A stretch of 64,000 nt of DNA from Coptis chinensis (GCA_015680905.1 CM027377.1:57929501-57993500); one strand, 5' to 3'. Numbered from the stretch's first letter, positions 12,456 to 24,604 are shown. The notes: generated from the letters alone by a model not told the origin. Numbers and translations are program-made.

Positions 12456-12891
12456 GTGCATGTTTCGACATCTGGAATGACTGCTAGCCTCCTCCTTGTT
12501 GCAGTTGCATTTTATTGGAAGGTTAGTCGTGTTGTGTGCACATTAGACTCTTCATTTTGAATCATGTATTTATATTGGTTGCGAATCTCGAGTGTTGGCA
12601 TTTGAAGCTTATATAGTTCTGCAATTCCCAATGTTTAGAGTGGTTTCTAAGTATTATTCACCCTTCCCAACCTAGGCTGTTGTGGAAGAAGGTTCTCGTT
12701 CCTATGGTGTCATGGGGATACTGTCACTAGTAGGACTTGTGGTATAAGCTTGCTCTCCGAAATTCTTAATATTGCTTAATTATTGTTAATGGTGTTATAT
12801 CACTTTTTCCTGACGATGAGGTTTTTTTCAGTCCTTTGTAGTGTTCTTCTCTCTTGGAATTGGAGCTATTCCATGGGTTATAATGTCTAAG
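12456..12891 (+). pseudogene. ERD6-like sugar transporter fragment, internal exons
   Basis: Major-facilitator sugar transporter exons. The 3' part of a chimeric exon to 12521 reads SGMTASLLLVAVAFYWK. Exon 12676-12741 has EEGSRSYGVMGILSLVGL. Exon 12832-12891 has FFSLGIGAIPWVIMSK. The G-x-G-AIPWVIMSE-type motif between helices 9 and 10 is typical of ERD6-like monosaccharide exporters of the vacuolar membrane; here the final E is K. Splice borders are intact. The exon that should follow (the KGLAGS...ANW segment) was not found before element B. The terminal exon lies beyond B at 27060. Confidence 0.85.
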
Positions 12892-13240
12892 GTATGCTCT
12901 TTATATCAGAACTTCTGATTTCTCAAATTTTAATGGATCCCTTTCGAAAGCACAGAAAAATATGGGTTCACACCTCCAGAGGTCCTATATTTTTTTCTAT
13001 TCCTTAGATGATTGCCTCTCCATTCTTGGACTGCAACATTTTATTTTTATTTTGTTAGACACTTTAGTGTAGGACAGGATTTAAAGTGGTAATGCTTTAT
13101 ATTTTATCCTCAGCTCCAGTCATAATAATATGGTTTGGCTTTGTCCTTAGTAGAAATAAAAGTGACAGTAAAGTGTATTATTCTTAATGTCCCCCGTTTC
13201 ACAGACATCAGATTGCTTATTGTATCTACCTGTTGTGGAA

Positions 13241-14756
13241 TGATAAGAGCCCAAAACTGTAGTTTTAACCCCTTAACAATCGTACTTTTAGACCAATTAT
13301 GTGAGTAATAATTAAAAGTTAACACTGATTACGTGTTTTTATGCATTTCAGGCTTCAAAGTCCATTATGTGCAGAAATGTGCCACTTTAGCAAGATAAAG
13401 GAGCAAAGGTCGGTTACTAAGGAGTTCCATGATTAAAGGCCAAGATTCAAGAAGACAAAGCCTTTCTAAAGCCCGGTCAAAAGCTGAAAAGTCGACGCGG
13501 GCAGAAACAGCACACAAAGTCAGCAGAACTTCCGAAGGCCATATCTTTGGACTCAGACCTCGGAATGGGGCCTACCTTATGTCAAAACGACCGGCTCGGA
13601 AAGAGATTTCCAATGGTTTAAGCCTTGATCCAATCAGAAGAGCAAAAGTGGACGAAAGGTTTGTTGAAGCTAACTGCAGCTGAAGAGGCCTTTTTGGACT
13701 GAAAGAATTGGGTTTTGGGCCTGATTCTTTGGCCCAAAATATGGCTCCAAGCCCATGCACGATTTTTGGATCTGAAAGTATAAAAACCAAAACTTAACTC
13801 CTTGTTAATGGTAGATTTTTAGGTTAGAAAATAAAGGAGCTTAGAATAGAAAGTAGCCATTATAATAGCTTCTAGATCTAGATTTAATTATTTTAATTAA
13901 GTTTAATTTCAAATCCAATTCTTGTTTTAGATTAAACTCTTAGAATCATTACTCTTAATTAGTTTGATTAATAAAATAGCTAGTTGTTAATTTCAATTCT
14001 TGTCATTTACATTTGTGTTAGATCTGATTCATTTATTACTTGTTATTCCATTCTTAGTTATTAATTAGATTTTAATTATTGTTTAATTTAGATTAGTAAA
14101 TTTCAATTCTTTATATCATGTTTAGTTTAAATTTAATCGGAAATGATTGCGTAATGATTCTCAGCTAAACCTCCATTAGAGGGGGTTGAGAAGCCTTGAT
14201 GAAAGCTTGATTCCGACTATCGTAGAGTCGTCGTAATTTCCTTTCCACTCTAGAAACGATTAGTTCACCATGAGAATGGGTTTAATCGTTCACATGCTAG
14301 TTATGAATTGGTAGGAATGCCATGTGTAATTAGGGATTAGGAAGAACCAATTGTTCTGCGAAGCAGTTCAATTCGGATTACGACGATTCGTCGTTAATAG
14401 GATTAAGTCGAGTTAAGGTGGAATCAATCCCCCTCTAACTCCTTATCATAGAATCAACGTAGCATTCCCTTAGTTGTTCTAATAGTTGACTAGTGCATCT
14501 TGTGGGTAGTTGCATCGTAGTCTAGTAGCCACTTCGTAAATCTCTCATTAGACTTAGAGTAGAATACTTATACTTAGAAAACACAACATGCGGAAGGACT
14601 AGGAGTGGAACGAATCACTCTACTCCGCTATATCTCATAGGATTGAGAGTAGAATTCTTTGATAAAATATAGGCACTTAAAATATAGTTTTAGTTTACTT
14701 ACGTTTGAGTTTATCGTTCATTTCGTAGGTAAACTATTTCATTTTATGTTTTATCA
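13241..14756 (+). repeat. 5' LTR of element B
   Basis: 1516 bp, TGATAAGAGCCC...TTTTATCA. It aligns along its whole length with the 3' LTR, with scattered substitutions and small indels (a few per cent by eye). Short ORFs inside it are non-coding by comparison with the other copies, where they shift or break. Confidence 0.9.
13779..13787 (+). promoter_or_regulatory. TATA box in 5' LTR of element B
   Basis: TATAAAAAC in 'gaaagtataaaaacc', conserved at the equivalent place in the 3' LTR (26038-26047). Likely start of the element transcript about 30 bases downstream. Confidence 0.55.
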
Positions 14757-14758
14757 AA

Positions 14759-14771
14759 TGGCGCCGCTGCC
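14759..14771 (+). other. Primer-binding site of element B
   Basis: TGGCGCCGCTGCC two bases after the 5' LTR. It is complementary to the 3' end of plant tRNA-Asp (family form TGGCGCCGTTGCC) with one mismatch. It would prime minus-strand DNA synthesis. Confidence 0.75.
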
Positions 14772-15295
14772 ATCTTAGTTTCACTTTCGCATTGTTTTCA
14801 TAGTGTAAGTACTTTTCTTAAAGTCCCATTAAACCCACCCACCCTTGTTTGATTCATACTGTGGTTTTCCGATTGAGCGTTGAAAAGTTCCGAAAAAATA
14901 CACCGAAGCGCCGGCGGCTTATAAAACCACTGGCGCTCTATAACTGGAACTTCGAGCGGACCGCCCCATGTGGAGCGCGACCCACCCTAAAAACACTGTA
15001 ATTTGAAAATTACACGGAGCGCGACCGCGCCCTATGAGAGCGCACCCGCGCCCTTTGTTAATTTTTCCGGAATTCTACAGTTTTGACTCGAACTTTGATT
15101 TTTCAAATTTTTCAGTGTCCTAACTTGTTATACACACTGAACACGCGTAAACAAGACGTTATTCATAAGCAAAGCAAGGATGCAATCAGGTATTCCTTTC
15201 TTCCGCACCTCGCATCTCCTGTTAGAGGTTTATACTAGTATATCAGAATTGTTTGGAGTGTTGATGTGTTTAGCTAAATTTGGTTTTAGCCTTGT

Positions 15296-16106
15296 ATGAG
15301 ATTAAGGTCTGGCCAAACAAAAACAACGAACGTAATTACACAACAACGTCAACAAACAAGTCTATCTAGTATACCACCCACTACACCTCTAGCTACTATT
15401 TCACACACATCACACCGACACAATGCCCCCGAAGAAGAGACTCCTCTCTCTCGACTTCTACAAAGCCTTGAGCGATAGCCCCAAATCTTGCATCGTTCTA
15501 GCGGACCCGGTGTGGGGATTTCGAATCCCCAAATATTTTAATTTGTTACCCGTTTTTCATGGATTAGACCATGAAAACCTTATCAAGACACGTAGGATTG
15601 AACAAGTCCTAACAACATTCCACCATCCTACGGTTGGTGCGGAACAAATTAAACTCGTGGTATTCCCTTTCACCTTAGCCAATAAAGGCGTCTTGGTTAA
15701 GCGCCCAAACGCCTAATTTCGTGGACTCGTGGGTTAAACTTGTTCAATTGTTTATGGAACATTTTACCCACCCCTAAAGACGGATGAGATGCTTTCCAAG
15801 ATTCATTTCTTTTCGACAAAATCCTCATGAAACATTTTCAGAGGCTTGGAATCGCTTTCACCGATCTCCTTATAGAGTGTCCACATCATAACATAGCTTA
15901 AAGACACGTTAGTTCGTGCCTTTTCAAAGGACTTCTACACCACCATAAAGAAGTCCCTAGACATAATGAATGGGGTAATTTCTTAAGCAAAGGAGCCCCG
16001 GAGGCTTATAAATTTTAGAGGATCAAACTAAGTTTAAATAACAACTGGGGGTAGTGATGATATCCACCGCTCCGCTAGTTCATCAAATACAGTTAAGGCC
16101 GCCGGT
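15296..16106 (+). pseudogene. Degenerate gag capsid of element B
   Basis: Three-frame mosaic. MRLRSGQTKT at 15296 resembles an Athila gag start. Reading moves to the 15423-15716 frame with LPVFHGLDHEN and EQIKLVVFPFTLANK, the retrotransposon gag (capsid) core. It then passes through stops with recognisable pieces such as the EAWNRF-like motif near 15845. Between 14772 and 15295 lies leader DNA with several GC-rich GAGCGCGACC-type repeats. Not translatable as one protein. Confidence 0.65.
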
Positions 16107-17396
16107 ATGTTTGAAATTAAACACGATCCCGAGCTTAAAACTCTAATCGAATCACTCACTAAAAAGGTAGAGGCCATTTCTGTTCAACAAAAGCCTATCC
16201 CCATCATGAATGTAAATTCAAATCCATGTAGTTTCTGTTGGAGCCCTGAGCATCCCGACTCCCACTGTCCTATAGCCTATGAACAGGCTTGTTCCATTAA
16301 TAGTGAACCTAACGCCCCTTGGAGACAAAATCCCAACTTCGGTTGGAGAAATAACCAACACGTCACACCTCCAGGGTACAATAATCAATATGTTAGGCCA
16401 ACACAAAGTTTTAATCAAGCTCCACCACGACAAGGACAGGGTCAGGGTAATTTTAATAATTATAACAACCAAGTGCAACCTCGACAAGGTCAAGCACAAA
16501 GTCAAGGTGGTTATAATAATTATAATGCTAATAGAGGTATCGTGCCAGTAATTAATAACTATCAAAATCCACCCATAAATAATTCACGTGAAATAGTTCC
16601 AGTCACACCACCCGTGACTACTACACCCACACAACCGGATCGTCTTGACACCTTCATACAAGTGAGCCAAAAACTTTTCCAAACCATGGCTCAATCTAAC
16701 CAACAAATTCTACAATCCGTTAATAATTTAACCCAACAGTTGGCTCAAGATAAAGCCCAACCCAAAGATGTGTTTCCAGGTCACGAAATACCTAATCATA
16801 AAACAACAAATACAGCCTTTGAGGTAACCGATAATACTAGTAATGAATATGAAAATGTAGGTGAGCTAAAGGCCATCACCACTCTCCGTTCTGGCAGAGT
16901 GGTTGATAACAAAGTAACTATGCCTATAGTTACCCCACTAATCGCCCCTACACCTGCTATTTTACTAGATACCGAAATAGAAATTGAAGAGCCTACCACT
17001 GTAGAGGTACCAGTTACAACACAACCTAAGAAACAGAAAGCCACGGTTAAACATCTAGGTGATACCATTGCTAAATATAAACAGAAACCGCCGTTTCCAC
17101 AAAAATTAGCCGTGTTAACTAGGGATACAAATTATGAGGAGATTAGGGATGTTTTCAAGAATCTAACTATAAACCTTCCCTTCCTCGAAGCTATAAAAAA
17201 GCTACCACACCATGCTAAGTTTCTTAAGGAATTGTGTTCTACTAGGCATAAGACCAATATACCAAAAGACGCCTTTTTAACAGAACAATTCCCAACTCTA
17301 TCTGAACGTAATGGAATTGTTAAGTACAAGGACCCTGGTCGCCCCATCTTGTCACAATGCACCTTAGGAGATTCCTATCGATTTAAGCGTTATTAG
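16107..17396 (+). pseudogene. gag C-terminal half (zinc knuckle) of element B
   Basis: 429 open codons. Near the start is a clean CX2CX4HX4C knuckle, CSFCWSPEHPDSHC, which binds genomic RNA in packaging. There follow a Gln/Asn/Tyr-rich low-complexity stretch, then ITTLRSGRVVDNK, then the basic FLEAIKKLPHHAKFLKEL region before the protease. The order equals that of element A's gag. A frameshift at the end (near 17385) throws the frame into TAG before the protease, which continues in another frame. The true N-terminus lies in the degenerate capsid upstream. Confidence 0.8.
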
Positions 17397-18124
17397 ACTT
17401 GGGGGCTAGTGTTAACTTACTCCCGTTTTATTTGTATAGACAAATAGGTCTAGACGAGATGCAACCCACTAAAATGACGTTGCAATTAGCTTATCGGTCT
17501 ATTAAGTATCCTAAGGGTGTCGTCGAAAATGTTCTGGTAAAAATTCAGGATTTCTACTATCCGGCCGATTTTGTCATCCTCGATACAGAAGTCGTTAACG
17601 ACTCTGTCCCGATCATCTTAGGACGTCTTTTCCTGGCAACTTCCAATGCGCTCATTAATTGTCGCGATGGTTCAATGTCCATGTCTTTTGGCCATCTTGC
17701 TGTTGAAGTCAATGTTTTTAAAACAAAGACACAGTTACCCGATTCGTCTATGGATGGAGAGGTTAGCATGATCGAGAGCTTTGCTCGAGATTATTTTAAC
17801 AACACGTTCCCTGATAATCATATGCCCAAATTTCTTTCCTTTGGAAGTTCAGACTCCAACATTTCCATCCCTACACTAGTCGATACACATATTACGGATG
17901 AGGATGAGATAGATGACTTTCTCAAAGATGTAGAGGACTATCATAGTAATGGGGATATGACAAATCTAGATGAGCAATTCGATGAGTTTCTTAGAGCAGG
18001 TGATGATTCACCCTATCAAGAACTACTTTGCACAACATCCACCTCGACTCCCCTCCTTCCACCCTTTCAAAGGAATCCCGAGTTTGCACTTTCGATCCTT
18101 ATTTGTTTCTTTCAGGCTTCATAA
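17391..18124 (+). pseudogene. Retropepsin domain of element B
   Basis: Aspartic protease with active-site loop LLDLGASVNLLP, then QDFYYPADFVILDT and IILGRLFLATSNALI (family form GRPFLAT, so P is replaced by L). It is offset by one frame from gag. After the core comes an acidic tail rich in Asp/Glu and Ser/Thr. Normally reverse transcriptase would follow; here the frame ends at 18124 and the next recognisable sequence is the very end of pol near 18560. This copy is therefore a gag-protease-only derivative. Confidence 0.8.
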
Positions 18125-19571
18125 TTTTTAAATTCACCTAGTAAACAAATACTTGTAAGACAAAAGCGTTTGACACCTTCATTTTCAGACTTGAGACAGT
18201 CCCTAACTACACCATGAATGAGTTTTGTGCTAAACCCACATCCTCATTGTTTACATGCTTTCCTTCTACAACTTACCCATATCCACCATATTCTCCACAA
18301 CCATTCACTCTTCCACACTTATTCACTAGGACACCCTCTCGTTCAAAAATGAAAAAGAAGGTGCATGCTACTTTATGTACTAGGGTTATCCGACTTCACT
18401 TTCATTTCACTAGGTTGCGTTATAGGAAATCTTGGTGCGTGATTGTGTTTGGATATATTTTCTGTGATATTTATTTATGGAATGATCCACAATTATTTCG
18501 GTTGTTGATATATGATAAACTGCATGTTCATACATATGTTTAGATAAAGTCTCGAGTATCTAACTATAAACGACTCAACTTTTGTGTTTGGTGCATTTTC
18601 TTTTATTTCCATATATTGGTGAGTGCACCATTAAGGTAACCGGGCCCTCCCTACGGAGTGTGTGGCTGTAAGTACCGGATCCTAAGTCCACGTTTAAACA
18701 TAATTCACGTTTTCCACTCTTGCATGTTTTTCTCGGATTTTTGAGTCATGTTTCTCTATGGGGTGAATTATGTCTTTCTTGCTCATTGTTTTTCCTTATA
18801 AAAGTAAAAAATATATTAAAGAATAAACATAGTAATATAGAAAGTCTCGAGAATCTGACTTTAAAAGACCCACTGCTAAAAACAAATTTTCTAAGCTTCG
18901 TTGTAAAAAATTTGTTTGGGGGTGGGGTGTTCGTGTTTCCGTCCTAGAATGTTTATGTACCATTACAGTTGCTTAGGCCGTTTAATTGTATTACGATTCG
19001 GGTTGACATATTCCATGAATTTAGAGTTCAATCGTTCGCATAACGTACGTCATGCACGCACTTCGAGGCATTTTCCATTATCTTATATGTCATCCACGGT
19101 CGGAATAGAGTGTTTTATGGATCATTGGATTGGAAATTCTCTCCTGATCATTTCCATATCTCATTCGCAAAAATCGGACCGGTAACGAAGCGGCAATTTT
19201 GATTTGAAGTTTCGTGAAAAAATCGAAAAATTCACAAATTTCGAATTGGGCTTGGGCCCAACCCGCGCCCACAGGCAGCGCACTCGCGCCCTTACCTTAG
19301 CCCAACAGTCGAGATCATCTTCTCAAAACCGCCATTAACGCCACCAAAGCTCCAAAACCTAAAAAAAATAAAACAAAAGAAAAAAATTTAAAAGAAAACC
19401 CAAAATTCAACCCACTTCCCCAATCAAGACATCCAAAACCCGGAAAATCAAAATAAAATAAAATTTTTGTCGCACCACCACCGCTACCACCACCATTGTT
19501 TGCTTCAGTCGGTCGATACAAATTCCACCACCACATCCCATTTAAACCCCCACTACATTCCAAACACTAAA
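18125..19571 (+). other. Deleted-pol scar and spacer of element B
   Basis: RT, RNase H and integrase should be here but are absent. Around 18560-18670 the sequence matches (inverted) the end of pol and its downstream spacer in element C (about 63560-63640), including 'ggtaaccgggccctcc'. The deletion therefore lies between about 18125 and 18560. The rest is AT-rich with a 'tttgtttgggggtgggg' tract at 18909-18926. A GC-rich CGCGCCC/GCGCACTCGCGCCC cluster sits at 19262-19295. Confidence 0.6.
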
Positions 19572-20853
19572 ATGGCTCAACAACGTCAAATTTTGTCGGA
19601 GCAAGCTTTTATCGGCGACCACTTCGCTACCGCTTTACGGTGACGAAATGATCGATCAAGATCGAATAGCTTGTGGTACTTTCGACCGAAGCCTATTACC
19701 ACGAGGACTTAGTCCGACGGTTCTACAATCTGAGGGAGTTGGAAGGGACTAGGATTTTTGTTGTGGTGGCTTAAGAGGAGGAAGGAAGTGACGACGGGTT
19801 GTTGGTCGAGATTCTAGGCATTCCGCCTAGAATCCATCCGATGTCACGTTGCAGAGTCCCAATATAATGGGGTAGAGCCATTGATGAACGTGGACGGTTC
19901 TGAAGGAACTACAATGCGAGATCGCGATTGTGTTCGCCAGCATCCCTTAGGACCAACCGGATGGCCGCAGCTCGGTGGATTGGTCGGAACGCCCCGGGAA
20001 GGAGAAGGTCGGCGACATCGGCCCGAATCTGCCTCCACATCTTATGGATACTCGGGGAGCAGAATACGAAGTTCGTATCTTGGAGTTCTTGCTTAGCATG
20101 ATTAGGGGAGTAGGGAAGTCTGTTGCACCTCTCCCTGTGTTGATAACCAAGATCATGCAAAAGTTGAGAGTAGCTCAGGCGTCTGATAGGACGTACATCA
20201 CCCTACACCGAAACCCTCGCATCTATAAGGAGTGTGTCCAACGGGTTTGGAGGTTGGTTGAGGATAGAGAAGAAGACGAGGAGGACGGTGGAAATGAGAA
20301 TGCTGAGGAGGTTGGGGGAAACGAGAATGCCTCGGAGGATGAGGAGGACTTGACTTGTTTTGACGCGGATGCCTTGGAAAGGTGCTGGTCAAATGCAGAA
20401 CGCATGGCTGTGATTCATCGTGGCATGCGTTCGCTCAACACTATCTGCGAAGACCTCCGGACTCGACAGGCAACGATGCATCATAACTTCGAGATCCGTA
20501 CATAGAGAGAGGATGAGAGGTGGGAACAGATGAGGGCCGAGCTAGAAGCTCAGTGCCAGTTCCGGGAAGAGATGCTTACACGATTTCCACCTCACGGGGA
20601 CTCTCCTTCTGAGGACACACCATCGAGGCACGAGCGTCGTCGCCGAAGGACGAATGGTGCTGGCCCATCAGGAGCCCAGGAGCCATCTCCGGACCGTGTA
20701 CCCTCCGCTACCAGCATTCGTGAGTTGTTAGGGATAGCATCGTTTGATGTTCTATGCTTATTTGTAGTTTCATTACTGTCATTATGCGTGAAATGTACTT
20801 CGAATGAAAATTTTAATATAATGTGGTTATTTTCATTATGCGTGGTTGTTTAA
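19572..20853 (+). pseudogene. Env-position ORF 1 of element B
   Basis: ATG at 19572 by comparison with element C. The frame is broken several times to 19975, then open to the TAG at 20503-20505, and open again to 20853. The first third resembles the plant transposon-associated domain (a decayed 'VRRFYNLRELEGTRIF' and 'LLVEILGIPP' segment). There follow VRILEFLLSMIRGVGKS, a very acidic Glu/Asp stretch, and a coiled coil (REDERWEQMRAELEAQ) with a basic RRRRR cluster near the end. Layout and place after pol suggest an Athila ORF1-type protein. Element C has the same ORF at 61.7-62.5 kb. No transmembrane or fusion signature supports an envelope function. Confidence 0.55.
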
Positions 20854-21393
20854 TATTGATCCCACCTTCCCAAATTGTTTGGGGTGGTTTTATCTATTCC
20901 AAAGATGATTTTTATATGACCTCGCCTTAGAATTTATTGCGGAGTCAAGGTGAAAATATGGCCGTTTAGGCATATCTATGAATAAGTATCATGGTAGGAT
21001 GAAATATCGATTAAATAGGTAGATTCTATCATAAATTCAACCTAAAAGATACTAGGTTTGATTTAGAATCAAGAAAATGATTTGTTTCCGTTTTCGGGTT
21101 TGGAAATTTTAGGATTTCCGGAAACTGCCGTAAATATTTTTTGGCAACTTCCCGATCCGTTTTATCAACTTATAAACCTATATAAACTTCATACATTCTA
21201 CACTCACAACTCACACTGCACCTAACCTCCATCACTCACCTTTCACTCCCGCGATTCCCTCGTTTCGGCTCATTTTCCGAGTTTCAGCAACTCCGAGCGC
21301 ACTCGCGCCCTGACTTCCCTGGACCAGAAAAATTCCAGTTTTCTGCGGGTAGTTTCCGGATCATTCGCAGCTATTCCAGAGCGTAATTTTGAG
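20854..21393 (+). other. Spacer between the two env-position ORFs of B
   Basis: Non-coding. It contains 'ttgtttggggtggttt' near 20875-20892, a GCGCACTCGCGCCC copy near 21297-21311, and a 'cctatataaac' TATA-like site near 21177. The last may serve a separate transcript for the next ORF. Confidence 0.4.
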
Positions 21394-22234
21394 ATGACAT
21401 CTCCAACATTGATACTAGAACAGTCTTTCGAAGATTTGTTCCAAAGCACTACTTATGGTGCTTGGTTTCGCGAGGCGATCACTTACGTTATTTGGGAGCC
21501 GCTTATGGTAAGACCTGATGCACTTTATTCTCCAATAATAGCATCTTATTTTTACGATAACTGCATTTTCTTTGAAAGACCAGATGGAGAACAAGTGTTC
21601 TCCATCAACATTGATAATGAACCAATGGAAATTACCAGGTTCTTGCTAGCATTTGTTCTTGGACTTGCTATGCCCGCTGAAATACAAGACCCATGGTGCT
21701 ATTGGGTAGATAATATGTATGTCTACACTTACGAAGTTTTGCATGAGTCGTTATGGCGGGCATTTTCGTGATAGAGGACCAAGGGGAATATAACGTCGCC
21801 TTTGGTAGCTTTGTCCATGAACATAGGAACTGTTATGTTTTGGATCATGCTAAATATTTTAGGGGAATGGCGTTTTTCTTCTGTGAATGATGCCACTTGC
21901 TGCGTCTTCCTTGCTTTAGCCACGGGACGTATGTGTCATGACCTTCCCCGCACCTTGATGTCTAGTTTAGCTCGATCCCATAGCATGAGGCATAAGTACC
22001 TTCTTATGCCCGCTCTAATTTCCGTATTATGCTATGTTTCTTTTCCCGTTTTTGTACACGTTTCCACGGATTGGATTACGGTCGATTAATCGCATCGCAC
22101 CCACCAATAGTATTATTCGATCTTTCCGTGCAATGACTTGGAAAGGGTGGAGGATACAACCTCATCAGGTTGCACCCTACACCCCGTCAGACCAAGTGGC
22201 TCTTAATAGGTTAGCAATAATAGATGATAAATAG
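21394..22234 (+). pseudogene. Env-position ORF 2 of element B
   Basis: Open for 125 codons from ATG 21394, then two frame changes carry recognisable homology to about 22234. Segments include EQSFEDLFQSTTYGAWFREA, FSINIDNEPMEITRFLLAF, LALATGRMCHDLPRTLMSS and HKYLLMPALISVLCYVS. The pattern (a domain ending in a 'FLL.F.LGL' turn, then a 'CLLATG..DLPR' and 'KYLLMP' segment) again resembles the plant transposon-associated domain. It thus looks like a paralogue of ORF 1. Element C carries the equivalent, badly decayed, at 59.6-60.5 kb. Role unknown. Confidence 0.5.
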
Positions 22235-23243
22235 CGGGAAGCCTGGCAAATTATCATGGCATGGCAGGACGCGAAGGAACCTCACTTCTTTATGGAAGAA
22301 GAGAATGAGGAAGATAATGAGTAATGCGGGAGATAAGGTAAGTTTCATTCTAGTTAGTGTCTGCTTATGTCCCAAGCAATTTCATTCTTGTTAACCCCAT
22401 AACGGGTAGAACTCGTATAGAGTTGCGTTAGTTTTTATTACCTATATTAGTATGTTCTAACCTTGTTTTGCAGATATCCCTGAATTTCACGCGTTTCAAT
22501 GGTATTTTTCTTACACTCTTTATTTAAATGCTTTGAGGACAAAGCATGCTTCTTGTTTGGGGGGGCATAGAAACACGTGTAATTAAGGCATCTATTAGGA
22601 TATAGATATGTATAATATGCATTTGTTTTCTAGTTAAAATTTCAAAATTTCAAAAATATAAATAAATAAGTTATGCTATACACTTAGGAATAGTGGTATT
22701 GTTTTCTTTCTCTATGCTCTTAACAATCTAGAAGTCTCACGTAGCGTTTGCATTAGAATAATTGTTAGAAACTTAGGTTAATATGTAGGTAATAATCTTT
22801 GCATCTACCTATAAATATATTACATGAGTATCTATGATTGTTAGCAGTAAGTTTCTGAAATCTAGGCTAGAGTACTTATTCTACAAATCCTGCGGAGAAT
22901 ATAGCCTAAAGCCTTATATGAGCGAAACAATTGAGAAATGACACAAGGGAGAAGTAAAATCCGGATAGAGAAATCACACGTCCACTTGCTTGATCACTAA
23001 ACCATATCCTAAGCAAGAATTTAGGCCCTCTTTGGATTGATATAGCCAGAAATTCAACCCTATGAATTATTTTCCACTAGTCGCCCCTCTGAGCCTTTCT
23101 TTAGCCTTCCATAAACCACAAATCCTTTACCCTGTTACAAAACAAAACAAAATAAAAAAAATCAACCTACCCAATTTAGATAAGTCTGAAAATAGAATGA
23201 GGAAGAAAGAAGAAGAGAAAAACTTGTGTAAACAAAAGTTAGT
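22235..23243 (+). other. Pre-LTR non-coding region of B, left of the solo LTR
   Basis: Has 'ctttgaggacaaagcatgc' with a G run (tttgggggggc) near 22530-22567, mirrored in element C near 59395-59430. AT-rich, no coding frame. It ends with the target duplication TTAGT (23239-23243) of the solo LTR. Confidence 0.6.
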
Positions 23244-24604
23244 TGATAAACGTAAAATGAGTAGTTTACCTACGAAATGAACGATGAATCCAGAACGTAA
23301 GTAAACTAAACTTAATGATACTCTTAGTTTATCAAATCTTTCTACTCTCAATCCTATGAGATATAGTGGAGTAGATAAGTTCGTTCCACTCCTAGTGCTC
23401 TAGCATGGATGTTTTCTAATCTAACTAGTCGCTTTTAAGTCTATGAGAGTTTTAGAAGGGAATTATACTTGATGCAACTACCCACAAGATGCAACTAGTC
23501 GGTTATCAGAATACTAAAGGGAATGCTACGTTGATTCTATGATAAGGAGTAGAGGGGATTGATTCCACCATAACTCAACTTAATCCACTAACCATTTAAT
23601 CGTCGTCGAATCCGAATTCAAAAATAGAAACAATTGGTTATTCCTAATCCCTAATTACATGGCATTTCTACCAATTATAACTAGCATGTGAACAATTAAA
23701 CCCATTCTCATGGTGAACTAATCATTTCTAAGTGGAATAGAAAAATAATTTACTCGACTCTCGATAATCGGACTCAAGCTTTCATCAAGGCTTCACAACC
23801 CCTCTAATGGAGGTTTAGCCTTAAATCATTTCCATTTATATTAAAACTAAACATAATATAAAGCATTGAAATTTATTTAATTAAACAATAATGAAATCTA
23901 ATTTAATGACTAAATTGAACTAAGGACATGAATTGAAATTAGATCTAGAATTGGAATTGACAAAATCGAAATGGATAAAGAATACTACTTTATTGATCTA
24001 ATCAAATGAAGAACAAGATTCAAAGGTTTAATCTAATAAGGGATTTGAAACTAATTAAAGAAAACAATTAAATCTAGATCTAGAAGCTATTTTAATGGCT
24101 ACTTTCTATTCTAAGCTATGAACCCTAATTCTCTACTAATTAATCTACCATTAACAAAGACTTAAGCTTTTGTTCTTATACATTCAGATCCAAAATTCGT
24201 GCATGGGCTTGGAGCCAGGGTTTGAATAGAGAATCAGCCCAAAACCCAATTCTTTCAGTCCAAAAAGGCCTCTTCAGCTGCAGTTGACTTCCACAGACTT
24301 TTCGTCCACTTCTGCTCCTCTGATTGGGTCAAGGCTTGGACCATTACAAAGCTCTTTCCGAGCCGGTCGTTTTGACATAAGGTATGCCCAATTCGAGGTC
24401 TGAGTCCAAAGATACGGCTTTTCGGAAGTTCTCGTGACTTTTGCTCCTCAGATCTCGCTAAAGTGGTACATTTTACATAATGGACTTTGAAGCCCGAAAT
24501 GCATAAAAACGCGTAATCAGTGTTAACTCTTACTTATTATTCACATAATTGGTCTAACAGTATGATTATTAAGGGGTTAAAACTACAGTTTTGGGCTCTT
24601 ATCA
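23244..24604 (-). repeat. Solo LTR of the B/C family, inverted
   Basis: On the plus strand it begins TGATAAACGTAAAATGAG and ends ...TTTTGGGCTCTTATCA, the reverse of the B LTR. It is flanked by a perfect 5-bp duplication TTAGT (23239-23243 and 24605-24609). No internal element sequence is attached. Element C shows the uninterrupted site (about 58715-58735 inverted). This is what intra-element LTR recombination leaves behind. Confidence 0.9.

Noticed and set aside
13429-13790. ORFs of 70-85 codons inside the B LTR (also at 25689-26050 and 57383-57597)
   Set aside because: They lie in the same place in each LTR copy but differ by stops and shifts and have no product; LTR sequence, not genes.
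19315-19563. Minus-strand Gly-rich ORF
   Set aside because: It lies opposite the spacer of element B and comes from CCACCACC-type low-complexity DNA.
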